A DNA stretch of 64,000 bases from Aurelia coerulea (taxonomy: Eukaryota; Cnidaria; Scyphozoa; Semaeostomeae; Ulmaridae). The first letter of the stretch is position 1, and every line of letters starts with the position of its first letter. The notes beneath the pieces were generated by a model. The model ran no database searches. It was given only the letters and a program-made list of their open reading frames with translations, and was not told where the DNA came from. The DNA lies in assembly GCA_039566865.1 (NCBI GenBank), contig CM076952.1, forward strand, positions 11,366,501 through 11,430,500, given 5' to 3'. Below are positions 10,162 through 20,985 of this stretch, one piece after another. Position numbers and translations under genes: made by a program.

Positions 10162-12050
10162 CGACAAATAGGAAGGAATGCGAGATGCGACGTGACGTAG
10201 CGTAAATAGGGAATGGGGAAAATAGGAGGAATGTGAGAAAAGAGCAAGGAAGGACCTATTGCAGATAAGTAAATTGCTTATTAAGTCCATTAGGATAAAG
10301 AGTTTTTAAGTTAAAAGTTAAACGGTTCTCCAAGGTTTTGCGTTTGGTGGTGTCTTGAGGTGCATAAAATAAGCCAAGAATGGACATGTCGGCAGTTGAA
10401 TGGTTGGCTGAGTTGTAATGTTTGAATATGTTGCTGTCTGGATCGTTTCATGGTTTTCATCGAGGTGGATCTTGTTTCTTACATTACGTTTATGTTCCCC
10501 AAAACGGTTGTTGATTTGTCGGGAGGTTTCGCCGATGTAGAAAGATTGACATTTTTTTTTGGTGCAGATAATACAATAGATAACGCAGGATGGTGAACAG
10601 GTAAAGTTAGATCTGATATTGAAGGTTCGGTTTTGGTTGGTGATTGTGGTCGATTGGTTGATGTGGGTGCAGGTCTGACAGAGGCGATGTTGGCAAGGGA
10701 AAGTACCAGGCAGTTGTGAGGTTGCTAGGTTGGTTTTGACTAGGGAGTCCTTTAAATTCTTGTCTCTGCGAAAAGCCATAAGTGGAGGTGCAATGAAGAT
10801 GTTCTTTGTTTCTGTGTCGTTGGTTAGAATGTTGAAGTTGCTATAAATTATGTTCTTCACACTGTTGTTAAAAGGGTGGTAGGTCAGGGTGAAAGGAATG
10901 CGGTTGTTGCTGTTTTCGTTGTTAGGAGGTTGGAGGGCTTCGTCTTGAGAAAGATCCTTAACTTTATTGAAAGCTGCTTGGGTGATGTGGTCAGGGTACT
11001 TGTTTTGTTTGAAGAAAGAAGTTATTTCCTCTGCTTTGGAACTAAAATCATCATCATTTGAACAAATACAGCGGAGACGGCGGAGTTGCGAGTAAGAGAT
11101 GGAGTGTTTGCATTTCTTCGGATGTGATGATTCGTAGTTGAGGAGGCAATGGGCATCTGTAGCTTTGTAGAAGATAGACGTGGAGATTTGGTCATCAGAG
11201 ATGCTGAAGAGGATGTCCAGAAATGACAGGTTTTCTTCGGTGATAGAGTGTGTGAATTGTAAGGCTGGGTGAAAATTGTTGGTGTAGTTGATGAATTTCT
11301 GGAGATCGACCAAAGGAAGAGATGTTGCTCCAACGATGTCGTCGATGCATCTTTTGACCAGGCAAGGAAAAGGACCATTGTAAGATTGAAAGATAAGCTG
11401 TTCTTGGTGGCCAACGAAGAGGCAGCCATAAGTTAGGCCAAGTTTACTACCCATGGCAACGCCAGATGTCTGAAGATAATATTGACCATTAAATGAAAAG
11501 GCATTTGTAGTTAGGACCAATTCAGCATTGCGTAGAAGAGTGGTAGTTGGTGGGCTTTGAAGGCGTCGTTTGTCAAGGAAAAACTTCTGTGCTTGTAGGC
11601 CATCATTGTGGGGAATGCAAGTGTACAATGATTTAACATCCATAGTGAACAGATATTTGTGTGGTCCTGTGAATCTGAATTCTTTAAAGATGCGAAGGGT
11701 GGGGGAAGAATCTTTGACATAGGTAGGAAGATCTTGGACGATTGGTGTGAAAATTGAGTCAAGGTATGCTTCTATTTGAGAAGTGGGGCAGGAAACGGCT
11801 GACACGATGAGGCGACCAGGATTATTGGTTTTATGAATCTTGGGCAGCATGTAGAAAACAGAAGTCCTAGGATGTTGAAAATATATTGCAGAGGCATTGG
11901 AGGGGAGATTTTCGTTGTGGATTTCCTCTTTGACAAAATCTATGATGGTTTTGTTGAAGGATTTTGTTGGATTCTTGTTTAGTGCTTGTTTAGTGTTTAG
12001 TGTTTAGTGCTTGTTCTTGTTTAGTGCTTGTTTAGTGCTTGTTTTGTGTG
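10162..12050 (-). pseudogene. PLE inverted copy: reverse transcriptase + GIY-YIG endonuclease
   Basis: The main frame (11850-10318, 510 codons from the first Met) continues upstream without Met to about 12000. It reads MLPKIHKTNNPGRLIVS, MDVKSLYTCIPHNDG, GVAMGSKLG and CIDDIVGAT (Tyr to Cys in the catalytic box, about residue 168), then LSFLDILFSI. A Cys/His cluster CQHRLCQTCTHI precedes the nuclease start CVIYCIICTKKK and FYIGETSRQINNRFGEH. This order (RT, zinc-binding linker, GIY-YIG) defines endonuclease-bearing Penelope-like elements. The nuclease would nick the target and the RT would copy the RNA from it. A frameshift near 10440 destroys the final 60 residues. The 5' limit is a garbled tract at 11975-12050. 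Confidence 0.92.
11975..12050 (-). repeat. Short tandem expansion inside the PLE
   Basis: Repeats built from tgtttagtgctt expand the codons for the QALNK segment seen once at 13880-13895 in the plus copy. It marks the 5' limit of the inverted PLE copy. Confidence 0.7.
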
Positions 12051-12059
12051 TTGTACAAC

Positions 12060-13188
12060 GTTGCAGCAACATAAAGATACTGCCCAATTGAGTTCTGACA
12101 AGCTACCATTGCTGGCCCATCGTTTACGAGACTTATGCATATGTTCCTAGAGAAGACCGAAATATGTAACTATGCGGACGATACAACGATTTATGCGTAT
12201 GGTCCAAAAATCGATAATGTAATTGCGCATTTAGAAAATGATGCCCTTAAGTTAACTGAGTGGTTTCCGAACAATCTCATGAAGCTAAATGAGGATAAAT
12301 GCCATTTAATGATTTTCGGTGCAAAAGACATTGAAGTATCCATCAAAATAGGAGGCGCTTGTTTGAAAGAATCTACAGAGGAGAATCTTCTTGGCATAAA
12401 ATTTGATCGATCTCTTTCCTTCAAACAACATGTCAAATCTCTATGTAAGAAAGCCAGCCAAAAACTTCATGCTCTTAACCGAATATCCTGTTACATGGAC
12501 ACAGAAAAACTGCAGCAACTAATGCGTGCTTTCATATTATCCCATTTTAGCTATTGTCCACTTGCTTGGATGTTCTGCGATAGAACCTTGAATCAAAGAA
12601 TAAATCACGTTCACGAAAGGGCTTTGCGCATTGCACAGAAAGATTACGAACATGATTTTGGTTTTCTCCTGGAGCAAACAAATTCAGTACCCATCCATAT
12701 AAGAAACCTACAGTTGCTTATGACTGAGATTTTTAAAACAAAATTAGATCTAAGTCCAACTTTTATGAAGGATATTTTCACGCAGCGGAACACTGGCTAC
12801 GCCTTGAGGCATGGGACCGACGCGCTGCTTCCAAAAGTACGCACTACGTCCTTTGGAATCGAGTCTGTAGCTTTCCTTGGAAATAGGATGTGGCAGTTGC
12901 TACCACACGAGATAAAAGACTCCAGCACCCTTCAAATTTTCAAAAAGCAAATACGGTGCTGGAATGGTGATAAATGCAACTGTAGGCTTTGCAAAACATA
13001 TGTACAACAGGTTGGGTTCATAACAGGATAGTTAGTGAAATTACTGTAATTATACATATACATATTATTTTTAGATTAGATTGTAAATTTTGTAAATAAG
13101 TAGGCTTTAATTAGCTGTAATTTTAGCTATGGTTTTGTTTTCAGCCTACTTTGTAAATAAATTAATGATGATGATGATGATGATGATG
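12060..13188 (+). mobile_element. Non-LTR family C, copy C1, at the junction of the PLE halves
   Basis: A 5'-truncated element with a (tga)n/(atg)n tail at 13166-13188. The 3' UTR carries the family signature of paired ttgtaaat motifs around attagctgtaattttagctatgg. It separates the inverted and main PLE copies. The left boundary between 12050 and 12118 is uncertain and I cannot read a duplication. Confidence 0.72.
12118..13031 (+). pseudogene. Copy C1: non-LTR RT, catalytic box to C-terminus
   Basis: Open from about 12118 to the stop at 13031, with the first Met at 12135. It starts just before the RT catalytic box (NYADDTTIYAYG) and covers thumb and connection: WFPNNLMKLNEDKCHLMIF, LLGIKFDRSLSFKQHVKSLC, SHFSYCPLAWMFCDRTLN, NRMWQLLPHEIK. 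It ends in the Cys cluster CNCRLC. There are no internal stops in about 300 codons, so it is relatively young, but the first half of RT and the whole endonuclease are missing. The family is Jockey/CR1/L2-like; the clade is unresolved. Confidence 0.9.
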
Positions 13189-15374
13189 CATTAACTTTGA
13201 AGACTTTTCATCTGTTGGTCAAAAGATTCATGAACTTAACCGACTAATTTATGATGCCCTTAAACAAACAAAAGAAGATAAATTCAAGGAACTTGTATCT
13301 GCGAAGTATTGTGATAATACCGAAATAATATCAACGATTCCACACAATATTGTACAAACCATCCCACCAGAATTGAGAATTGCCATTAACTCAGGAAGAA
13401 AGAAATATCTTAAGTAAAGGACTTAAATTCGTTCCAGTTAAGAAGACAGTTGATGAATTTCAATCGAAACATGACACTGAATCCTTTTTTCGTCGTCTTC
13501 GCCTGAAAGCCCCATTTCAATAACATCAATAACGATCAAGACACCCAAGACTCTGGAGAAGAAGAATCTCCTAATGATCTTCAAGCAAAGAAAATAGCCA
13601 AGCTTTTCTCTTCCAAATCCACATGGACCCCTAAAGCAGGAAAGTATGCAGCCCTGGACCTTTACATTGAAAAGTGCAGGTATGAAATTTCTAAACTTAA
13701 TTTTAAATCTAAGCAAAGGAGATCCAACCTCACATCTCAAGAATGGAATGCTTTAAGGCAACTAAAAATCGGGACGACATTGTCATCAAACCAGCCGACA
13801 AAGGAGGACGTATAGTCGTTTGGAGTAAAGATTTGTATCTTCAGGAAGGTCACTCTCAACTGCAAACCACTTCCTACCAAGCACTAAACAAGAATCCAAC
13901 CAAATCCTTCTACAAAACCATCATAAATTTTGTCAAAGAGGGAATCCACAACGAAAATCTCCCCTCCAATGCCTCTGCACTATATTTTCAACATCATAGG
14001 ACTTCTGTTTTCTATATGCTTTCTATATTCATAAAACCAATAATCCTGGTCGCCCAATCGTGTCAGCCGTTTCCTGCCCCACTTCTAAAATAGCAGCCTA
14101 CCTTGACTCAATTTTCACACCAATCGTCCAAGATCTTCCTACCTATGTCAAAGATTCTTCGCACGCCTTTCGCATTTTTAAAGAATTCAGATTCACAGGA
14201 CCATACAAATATCTGTTCACTATGGATGTTAAATCATTGTGCACTTGCATTCCCCACAATGATGGCCTACAAGCACTAAAGTTTTTCCTTGACAAACGAC
14301 GCCTTTAAAGCCCACCAACTACCACTCTTCTACGCCTTGCTGAATTGGTCCTAACTACTAATGCTTTTTCATTTAATGGTCAATATTATCTTCAGACATC
14401 TTGCGTTGCCATGGGTAGTAAACTTGGCCCAAGTTATGCCTGCCTCTTCGTTGGCCACCAAGAACAGCTTATCTTTCAGTCTTACAATGGTCCTTTTCCT
14501 TGCCTGGTCAAAAGATAAATCGACGACATCGTTGGAGCAACATCTCTTCCTTTGGCCGATCTCCAGAAATTCATCAACTACACCAACAATTTTCACCCAG
14601 CCTTACAATTCACACACTCTATCACCGAAGAAAGCCTGTCATTTCTGGACATTCTCCTCAGCATCTCTGATGACCAAATCTCCACGTCTATCTTCTACAA
14701 AGCTACAGATGCCCATTGCCTCCTCAACTACGAATCATCACATTCGAAGAAATGCAAAGACTCCATCCCTTACTCGCAACTCCGCCGTCTCCGCCGTATT
14801 TGTTCAAATGATGATGATTTTAGTTCCAAAGCAGGGGAAATGTCTTCTTTCTTCAAACAAAACAATTACACTGACCACATCACCCAAGCAGCTTTCAATT
14901 AAGTTAAGGATCTGTCTCAAGACGAAGCCTTCCAATCATTTAACAACGAAAACAGCAACAACTGCATTCCTTTCACCCTGACCTACCACCCTTTTAACAA
15001 TAGTGTGAAGAACATAATTTATAGCAACTTCAACATTCTAACCAACGACACAGAAACAAAGAACATCTTCATTGCACCTCCACTTATGGCTTTTCGCAGA
15101 GACAAGAATTTAAAGGACTCCCTAGTCAAAACCAACCTAGCAACCTCACAACTGCCTGGTACTTTCCCTTGCCAACATCGCCTCTGTCAGACCTGCATCA
15201 TCATCATCATCATCATCATCAATAATTTATTTAATGTAGGCTAAGTAAAATAAAAAGAATAGCTAAATTACAGCTAATTTAGGCCTACTTTACAAAAATT
15301 TACAAAATTTACAAATTAATTCCTAAAGCTAATCAATAAAAACATTTAGTGGATTATATACAAGATAAAAGCAT

Positions 15375-15612
15375 GCCTTCCCTACGAGGTACGGAGCTAC
15401 GCCCACCTCCCAGAGAGACGGCGGACATACCGCGCGAGGGAACCCCCACACGCATATCCTAAGCTGCGGTCGCCGCTAGGGAGCAATTCCCCAGTTCAAC
15501 CGCAGCCCAGTGCCTGCATCGTGAAGGGGACCTCACATCCCGCACAGCACATCCCCCATCCCACCGGGAAGCAGTGCACCGCCCCCATCCTCGCGAGAAG
15601 GCCCAAGAAATG
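15375..15612. other. GC-rich island within copy C2
   Basis: About 240 bases of clearly GC-rich sequence (cctacgaggtacggagct to ctcgcgagaaggcccaag) between the coding end and the 3' UTR of copy C2, in otherwise AT-rich DNA. Copy C1 has no equivalent. I cannot identify it. A small inserted element or SINE-like unit is possible, but I see no clear Pol III boxes. Confidence 0.6.
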
Positions 15613-15652
15613 TTTATCATGTTATAAACCCAACTCTTGGAATGTATGTTTT

Positions 15653-16255
15653 TCAGAGCCTACAGTTGCATTTTTCGCCATTCCAACATCTAATTCGTGT
15701 TTTGAAAATAGGAAGGGTGCTTGATCGTTTTATTTCGTGCGGTAAAAACTGCCAAAGTTTATTTCCAAGGTAGGCTATGGTCTCAACTCCAAAGGACGTG
15801 GTTCGCACCTTTGGAATTTGAGCGTCATTGCCATGCCTTAGGTTGCAGCTAATACCTCTCTCCATAAAAATATCTTTCATGAAAGGTGGATTTAGATCAG
15901 ACTTTGTTTTAAAAATTTCCGTCATAAGCAACTGTAGGTTTCTTACATGGATGGGCACCGAATTGCTCTGTTCCAGGAGAGAACCAAAATCACTTCCGTG
16001 ATCCTTGTACGCAATGCGCAGTGCCCTTTCGTGAACATGATTTATTCTATGGTTTAAAGTTCTGTCATAAAACATCCAAACAAGTGGACAGTAGCTAAAG
16101 TGCGATAACACAAATGCTCTCATTAGCTGCTGCAATTTGTCAGTGTCCATGTAGCAGGATATACGGGCAAGAGCATGGAGTTTCTGGCCGGCCTTTCTAC
16201 ATAGGGTCTTCACATGTCCTTTGAAAGATAGTGATCGATCAAAGGTTGAAAAGGT
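15653..16255 (-). pseudogene. Copy C2: C-terminal part of non-LTR ORF2
   Basis: The frame runs from the truncation at 16255 (FDRSLSFKGHVKTLC) through SHFSYCPLVWMFYDRTLN, LLMTEIFKTKSDL and NKLWQFLPHEIK to CNCRL near 15653. It is open and closely parallels 12390-13000 of copy C1. The first 14 or so residues of the 213-codon open frame come from PLE sequence. RT catalytic motifs are absent. Confidence 0.88.
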
Positions 16256-16813
16256 TGCACCCACATCAACCAATCGACCACAATCACCAACCAAAACCGA
16301 ACCTTCAATATCAGATCTAACTTTACCTGTTCATCATCCTGCGTTATCTATTGTATTATCTGCACAAAAAAAAAATGTCAATCTTTCTACATCGGCGAAA
16401 CCTCCCGACAAATCAACAACCGTTTTGGGGAACATAAACGTAATGTAAGAAACAAGATCCACCTTGATGAAAACCATGAAAACGATCCAGACAGCAACAT
16501 ATCCAAACATTACAACTCAGCCAACCATTCAACTGCCGACATGTCCATTCTTGGCTTATTATATGCACCTCAAGACACCACCAAATGCAAGACCTTGGAG
16601 AAACGCTTAATTTTTAACTTAAAAACTCTTTATCCTAATGGACTTAATAAGCAATTTACTTATCTGCAATAGGTCCTTCCTTACTCTTTTCTCACATTCC
16701 TCCTATTCCCCAATCCCCATTCCCTATTTACGCTACGTCACGTCGCATCTCGCATTCCTTCCTATTTGTCGAATCTTCTCTTCTCTTTGCTCGGCTCGAT
16801 TGATTTCAAGTCA

Positions 16814-16842
16814 CTTGATAACGAGTATATGCTCGCAACGTC
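16814..16842 (+). ncRNA. Hammerhead-like motif of PLE main copy (degenerate)
   Basis: cttgataa, stem cgag-tatatg-ctcg, then caacgtc. GAAAC is changed to GCAAC, so it is probably inactive. Same place in the 3' region as in the inverted copy. Confidence 0.4.
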
Positions 16843-16897
16843 GTGTTTTAAACATCTAAGCTATTTTTGGTACTTAAATCATTTATATATTATATTA

Positions 16898-16950
16898 CTA
16901 CGAAAGTATCTCCTGCTGACCTCTTTTTCAATAGAGTTCTTCATTGAACA
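16898..16950 (+). pseudogene. Gypsy integrase remnant (right half) with TSD
   Basis: Starts with the right duplication ctacgaaagtatc (16898-16910). The frame TTKVSPADLFFNRVLH continues the YRTTPHS segment that ends at 8950, matching the family pattern after the DDE core. It decays after about 16950. Confidence 0.72.
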
Positions 16951-17228
16951 AAAACCATGTTGTTGACAGACATTGTTTTGATTCAAACTTTTGATTTCAG
17001 GTCACATTTTGATTTCATCTTGTATACTTTCTTTTCATTGCTGATTGGATTTCGTGTTTGCATTTTAATTTCGACTTGCAAACTCATGTCGATTTATGTT
17101 TCAATTTTGATTTCATTTTGTGTTTTCTTTCAGCATTCAATCTCGTCGCGTGATTTCGAAAAGCATTTTCTTTTTTCGGATAGAGTGTTTATATGAGATT
17201 ATCATTTGGTTTTGTCGGATTTAATTTC
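16951..17228. other. T-rich stretch, nothing recognised
   Basis: Many gattt/ttcatttt motifs on the plus strand and only short open frames without motifs. Possibly further Gypsy remnant beyond recognition. Confidence 0.4.
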
Positions 17229-17420
17229 TAAAATTTAAATTGATTCTACTTGCCATTATTCTCACTCATTGCGCTTTTTCTTTTCGTCGGAGCTTGCGCC
17301 TCACCTCTGAGGCCTCTTCAGCGATGCTGAAGGGGCCTCAGAGGTGAGTCAAAAGCTCCGACGAAAAAGAAAAAGCGCAATGAGTGAAAATAATGGCAAG
17401 TAGAACCAATTTAGATTTTA
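17229..17420. mobile_element. Hairpin MITE
   Basis: Nearly perfect inverted repeat. Left arm taaaatttaaattgattcta to gcgctttttcttttcgtcgg; right arm returns to ttggttctacttgcc on the reverse strand. The centre is cttcagcgatgctgaag near 17317-17333. No coding content. Confidence 0.82.
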
Positions 17421-17911
17421 TAAATAGCCTTGGGTACAACACTCGGGTTCAGATACGAATTCTTTCGAATTTAATACAAACTAGATGAAGGATTTAATCT
17501 CAATATTTGGTTAATTTTTTTTATATAGTTTTGGCCTTAATCACACTCCATAGAGTGCTTGAAGTGGTTATCCGAAATTATGAAAAAACTCACCCGATAG
17601 TTGATGTAAGACAAATTTTAAATGTGATTTTTCTCTTCTTCAGGTCATCCAATCATTCCAACATTTCACATCAACCATTGTGAAGGTAACTGCCTTTCTC
17701 TACCAAATGTATCAGAAAAAACATGACAGTTTTCACATACTGAAACTTCTTAAAAAAGGCGAGAAATCTAAACATTAAGGTCGTTTATCACTTCTACTTT
17801 CAGAAATTTGCAGGTAGAGAGGCTTCGTCCTAAATGGTTGGGTTTCCCCACAAATTGATTTAAAGATAAGGAAACGCCCTAGGACTGGGCAAATCACGAT
17901 AAAAATGTTCA
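17421..17911. other. Intergenic, nothing recognised
   Basis: No open frame with known motifs and no repeat found inside the window. Confidence 0.4.
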
Positions 17912-18114
17912 TTAACATCCGGCGGCATTCTGTGCAGCTTGAAGGATAATACACAGAAACTACAGCAAGTGTGTGGCAGTATTTGGGGTCGCATGTCAAT
18001 CAAATTATATGTGGTAATTTTATGTATATATTCTTTGTAAGGTCCAGGGGTACAATCTCCCCTGTGGTAAGGGGGAGATGGGGCCATGCTGGTATGTGGG
18101 AGCATGGCAAAACC
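17912..18114. repeat. 203-bp dispersed repeat, copy 1
   Basis: Almost identical to 27101-27303 in the same orientation (ttaacatccggcggcattct at the start, gcatggcaaaacc at the end). Ends are sharp. No TIRs or tail, so the class is unknown. Confidence 0.8.
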
Positions 18115-18219
18115 GCCTAACTGGAGACATACGACCCACCTAACGGACCTGTCCCGGGGGTTAAGTTTAGTCTCCATGATTGAGCCATTTAAAGGGTCGA
18201 ACTACGACCCATACAACTG

Positions 18220-18540
18220 GGAAAATGTCTGAGAAGTGTACCAATAAAACGTGAAAGAGGTGCCCATGAATCTGTGAAAAATTCTGAAGGTGTACCCAAA
18301 AATCTGAAACGATGTCTGAAAAGTATACCCATGATGTGTAAAAAGTCTGAAAAGTATTCCCATAATCTGTCAAATTTCTGAAAAGTGTACCCATAAATCC
18401 GGGAAAATGTCTGAAAAGTATACCCATAATCTGTAAAAATTCTGAAAAGTGTACCCATAGATCCGGACAAACGTTTGAAAAATAAACCCATAATTCGTAA
18501 AAATTCTGCAAAGTATACCCATCATCTGTGAAAATAGGGG
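18220..18540. repeat. Minisatellite, about 32-bp unit
   Basis: About ten degenerate units of the type tctgaaaagtgtacccataa-tctgtaaaaat. Alternate units resemble each other more closely than neighbours. Long minus-strand open frames here are repeat readings. Confidence 0.85.
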
Positions 18541-18547
18541 GTATAGT

Positions 18548-19602
18548 CTGCATGCAGGCTAGGTTGCTTTGCAATTGATCCAGTTATGTTGCCCATACTT
18601 GGGTTCTTTTATTATTTGCTGGGTTGCTGTGCAATTGATCCAGCTTTGTTGCCCATTTTGGGTTCTTTTATTATTAGCTGGGTTGCTGTGCAATTGATCC
18701 AGCTATGTTGCCCATCTTGGGTTCTTTTATTATTAGCTGGGTTGCTGTGCAATTGATCCAGCTATGTTGCCCATACTTGGGGTGTTCTTTTATTATTAGC
18801 TGGGTTGCTGTGCAATTGATCCAGCTTTGTTGCCCATTTTGGGTTCTTTTGTTGTTAGCTTTTATTATGTTGCCCATACTTGGGGGTTCTTTTATTATTA
18901 ACTGGGTTGCTATGCAATTGATCCAGCTATGTTGCCCATCTTGGGTTCTTTTATTATTAGCTGGGTTGCTGTGCAATTGACCCAGCTTTGTTGCCCATTT
19001 TGGGTTCTTTTGTTATTAGCTGGGTTGCTGGGCAATTGATCCAGCTATTGTGCCCTGTTTTACCTGATCTGAGCTGGGTTGCTGTGCAATTGATCCAGCT
19101 ATGGTGCCCTGTTTTACCTGATATGAGCTGGGGTTGCTGTGCAATTGATCCAGTTATGTTGCCCAACTTGGGTTCTTTTATTATTAGCTGGGTTGCTGTG
19201 CAATTGATCCAGCTATTGTGCCCTGTTTTACCTGATCTGAGCTGGGTTGCTGTGCAATTGATCCAGCTATGGTGCCCTGTTTTACCTGATATGAGCTTGG
19301 GTTGTTGTGCAATTGATCCAGTTATGTTGCCCAACTTGGGTTCTTTTATTATTAGCTGGGTTGCTGTGCAATTGATCCAGCTATTGTGCCCTGTTTTACC
19401 TGATCTGAGCTGGGTTGCTGTGCAATTGATCCAGCTATTCTGCCCTATTTTACCTGATGATATGAGCTGGGTTGCTGTGCAATTGATCCAGCCATTATGC
19501 CCTGTTTTACCTGATATGAGCTGGGTTGCTGTGCAATTGATCCAGCTATCCTGCCCTGTTATACCTGATATGGGCTGGGTTGCTGTGCAATTGAGAAGCT
19601 AT
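18548..19602. repeat. Minisatellite with two unit types (59 and 54 bp)
   Basis: Every unit starts gctgggttgctgtgcaattg-atccag. Type A continues with gttgcccatcttgggttctttt (59 bp); type B continues with gtgccctgttttacctgat (54 bp). The left half is type A only. From about 19020 the order A-B-B' repeats with a period of about 165 bp. An uninterrupted plus-strand frame of 205 codons (18988-19605) results from the repeat and shows no feature of a real protein. Confidence 0.9.
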
Positions 19603-19833
19603 TAATTTCGGCTCAATTTTTTCTTATCATATCTTGTGTGTGCTGGTTGCTGATATCCTTTTTTGTTTTGTATGCAATTGAGATTAACGTGCATGTTTCC
19701 AATGAGTTATTGTGCAATTTCTCCAAATTTTACCATGAAATGTCATGAACTCCAAAGGGGGGTAAATTACAACAAACCCCTGGTAACTACAACTACTACC
19801 GAAACCATAAAATCTACTAGTTATGCTGATGTG

Positions 19834-20241
19834 CAAATGAGATCCGCACATAGGCCATAGTGAAATTGCCAGGTGAATGAGCCCAGATTTCCTTTGTGTT
19901 GCATTGTTATATTACTGGGTTGCAATTGAGACCATTTTGTATGTATTTAATGAGGTGCAGTGTGGATGCCCCTGAGAGCCCATTGCAAATTTACTACCTA
20001 CAAATACAACTACATTACAAAAACCTCTAATGATGATGCGCAAATGAGATCCGCACCTAGGCCATTAGTGAAATTGCCAGGTGAATGAGCCCAGATTTCC
20101 TTTGTGTTTCATTGTTATATTACTGGGTTGCAATTGAGACCAATTTGTATGGAGTTAATGAGGTGCAGTGTGGATGCCCCTGATAGCCCATTTCGAATTT
20201 ACTACCTACAAATACAACTACATTACAATAACCTCTAATAC
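19834..20241. repeat. Tandem duplication, about 205-bp unit
   Basis: Two consecutive units beginning caaatgagatccgcac and containing gttgcaattgagacca and tgcagtgtggatgcccc. The internal ttgcaattga motif links it to the preceding minisatellite, suggesting a decayed extension of the same array. Confidence 0.8.
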
Positions 20242-20328
20242 TACAATAATTAGCAAACAACCAGATGTATTGCTTTAACTGGGTTGTTATAAGTGCTGAG
20301 TTGCTATGCAGCTGAGATAATTTGCCTG

Positions 20329-20490
20329 CTATTCTCACAGGACCGAATGCTCGGAAATTTAAATATTTTAGTCCCACGGGCCTAACTTTTGCAAAATCGC
20401 CTCTCTTGGGACTAGTTCTAGTCCCCCACAGTCCAAGGGTCATATTTAAACCTTTGTAGCAGTCAGTTTCAGCCCTCTTCAAGAAACAAC
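20329..20490. repeat. 162-bp dispersed repeat, copy 1
   Basis: Nearly identical to 25775-25936 (ctattctcacaggaccgaat to cttcaagaaacaac). Both copies stay open on the minus strand over 50 codons with the same reading, but the peptide matches no family I know. Confidence 0.8.
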
Positions 20491-20985
20491 TCAATCAGTG
20501 AACTCTGGAAATCTTTTTCTGAAACGTGCGCTGCCACTGACTAAGCCAAATTAGGCCTAAGCAGATTACTAAGTGGTATTATGCAACACAGTTACAATTG
20601 AAGGTTTTTTGCTCCCATGATGTAGGAGACAGTGCAAACACTCGACGGATAAAACTTCGAGGGGAAAGAAAGTAAGTTTGTGTCGTTTTGCAAATGTTTA
20701 TCCTCACACAGTTCGTACCTCGTGACTAAGGTCTTCCGGTGCTTTTGCATATTGCCTTGAGATATCTACTTCAATTTCGTCTTTTAATAGGAAGTTTATA
20801 TCATGATTTGCTTTGTTTCTATTCTTAGGTATCCAAAACCTATTTAAGTCTGGCTCTTAAGTATGACCGATTATCCCCATACTGTTCATGGACTGCCATG
20901 CCAGGCTCAGTTTTCTCGTAATAATAGTTTGCACGAAGGACCTTTGATTTGTGCGATTCTACATAGGGTACTTTGTAATGTTTCG
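20491..20985. other. Intergenic, nothing recognised
   Basis: No motif-bearing open frame. It precedes the satellite array. Confidence 0.4.

Larger units (their letters stand above)
15198..16255 (-). mobile_element. Non-LTR family C, copy C2, inserted in PLE main copy
   Basis: Minus-orientation copy whose (tga)n tail appears as tcatcatcat from 15198. The PLE sequence acctgcaccc is split at tgca (15194-15197 and 16256-16259), giving a probable 4-bp duplication. The uninterrupted PLE sequence is present in the inverted copy at about 10663-10680. Confidence 0.85.
13189..16680 (+). pseudogene. PLE main copy: N-terminal region, RT and GIY-YIG, broken
   Basis: Exon-like pieces in order: the N-terminal region from 13192 (DFSSVGQKIHELNRLIYDAL), ESFFRRLRLKA near 13480, DDIVIKPADKGGRIVVW near 13772, RT blocks MDVKSLCTCIPHNDG (14223), SGVAMGSKLG-equivalent (14400) and the catalytic region near 14515 where a stop replaces the residue before IDD. 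Then comes SFLDILLSISDD (14640) and, after the inserted copy C2, the end of the GIY-YIG domain near 16385-16440 and NGLNKQFTYLQ (16640-16670). More than ten stops and frameshifts are present. It is longer at its 5' end than any other PLE here, which makes it the best source for the N-terminal domain. Confidence 0.88.
8969..16897 (+). mobile_element. Composite Penelope-like element (inverted partial copy + main copy)
   Basis: The minus-strand partial copy (8969-about 12050) and plus-strand copy (13189-16897) share the same RT/GIY-YIG coding sequence and 3' end and point away from each other. One 13-bp duplication flanks the pair, so they are best read as one insertion event. PLEs are known for inverted, partially duplicated ends. 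Three non-LTR copies later landed inside (9138-10151, about 12060-13188, 15198-16255). Confidence 0.8.

Noticed and set aside
9571..10290. 239-codon frame as a single protein
   Set aside because: The first 45 or so codons are PLE 3' sequence and the rest is copy D2; the junction at 10151 is marked by a target duplication.
18988..19605. 205-codon open frame with repeated WVAVQLIQL
   Set aside because: It is the reading of a 54-59 bp minisatellite. Units shift frame between each other, and both strands stay open because of the repeat.
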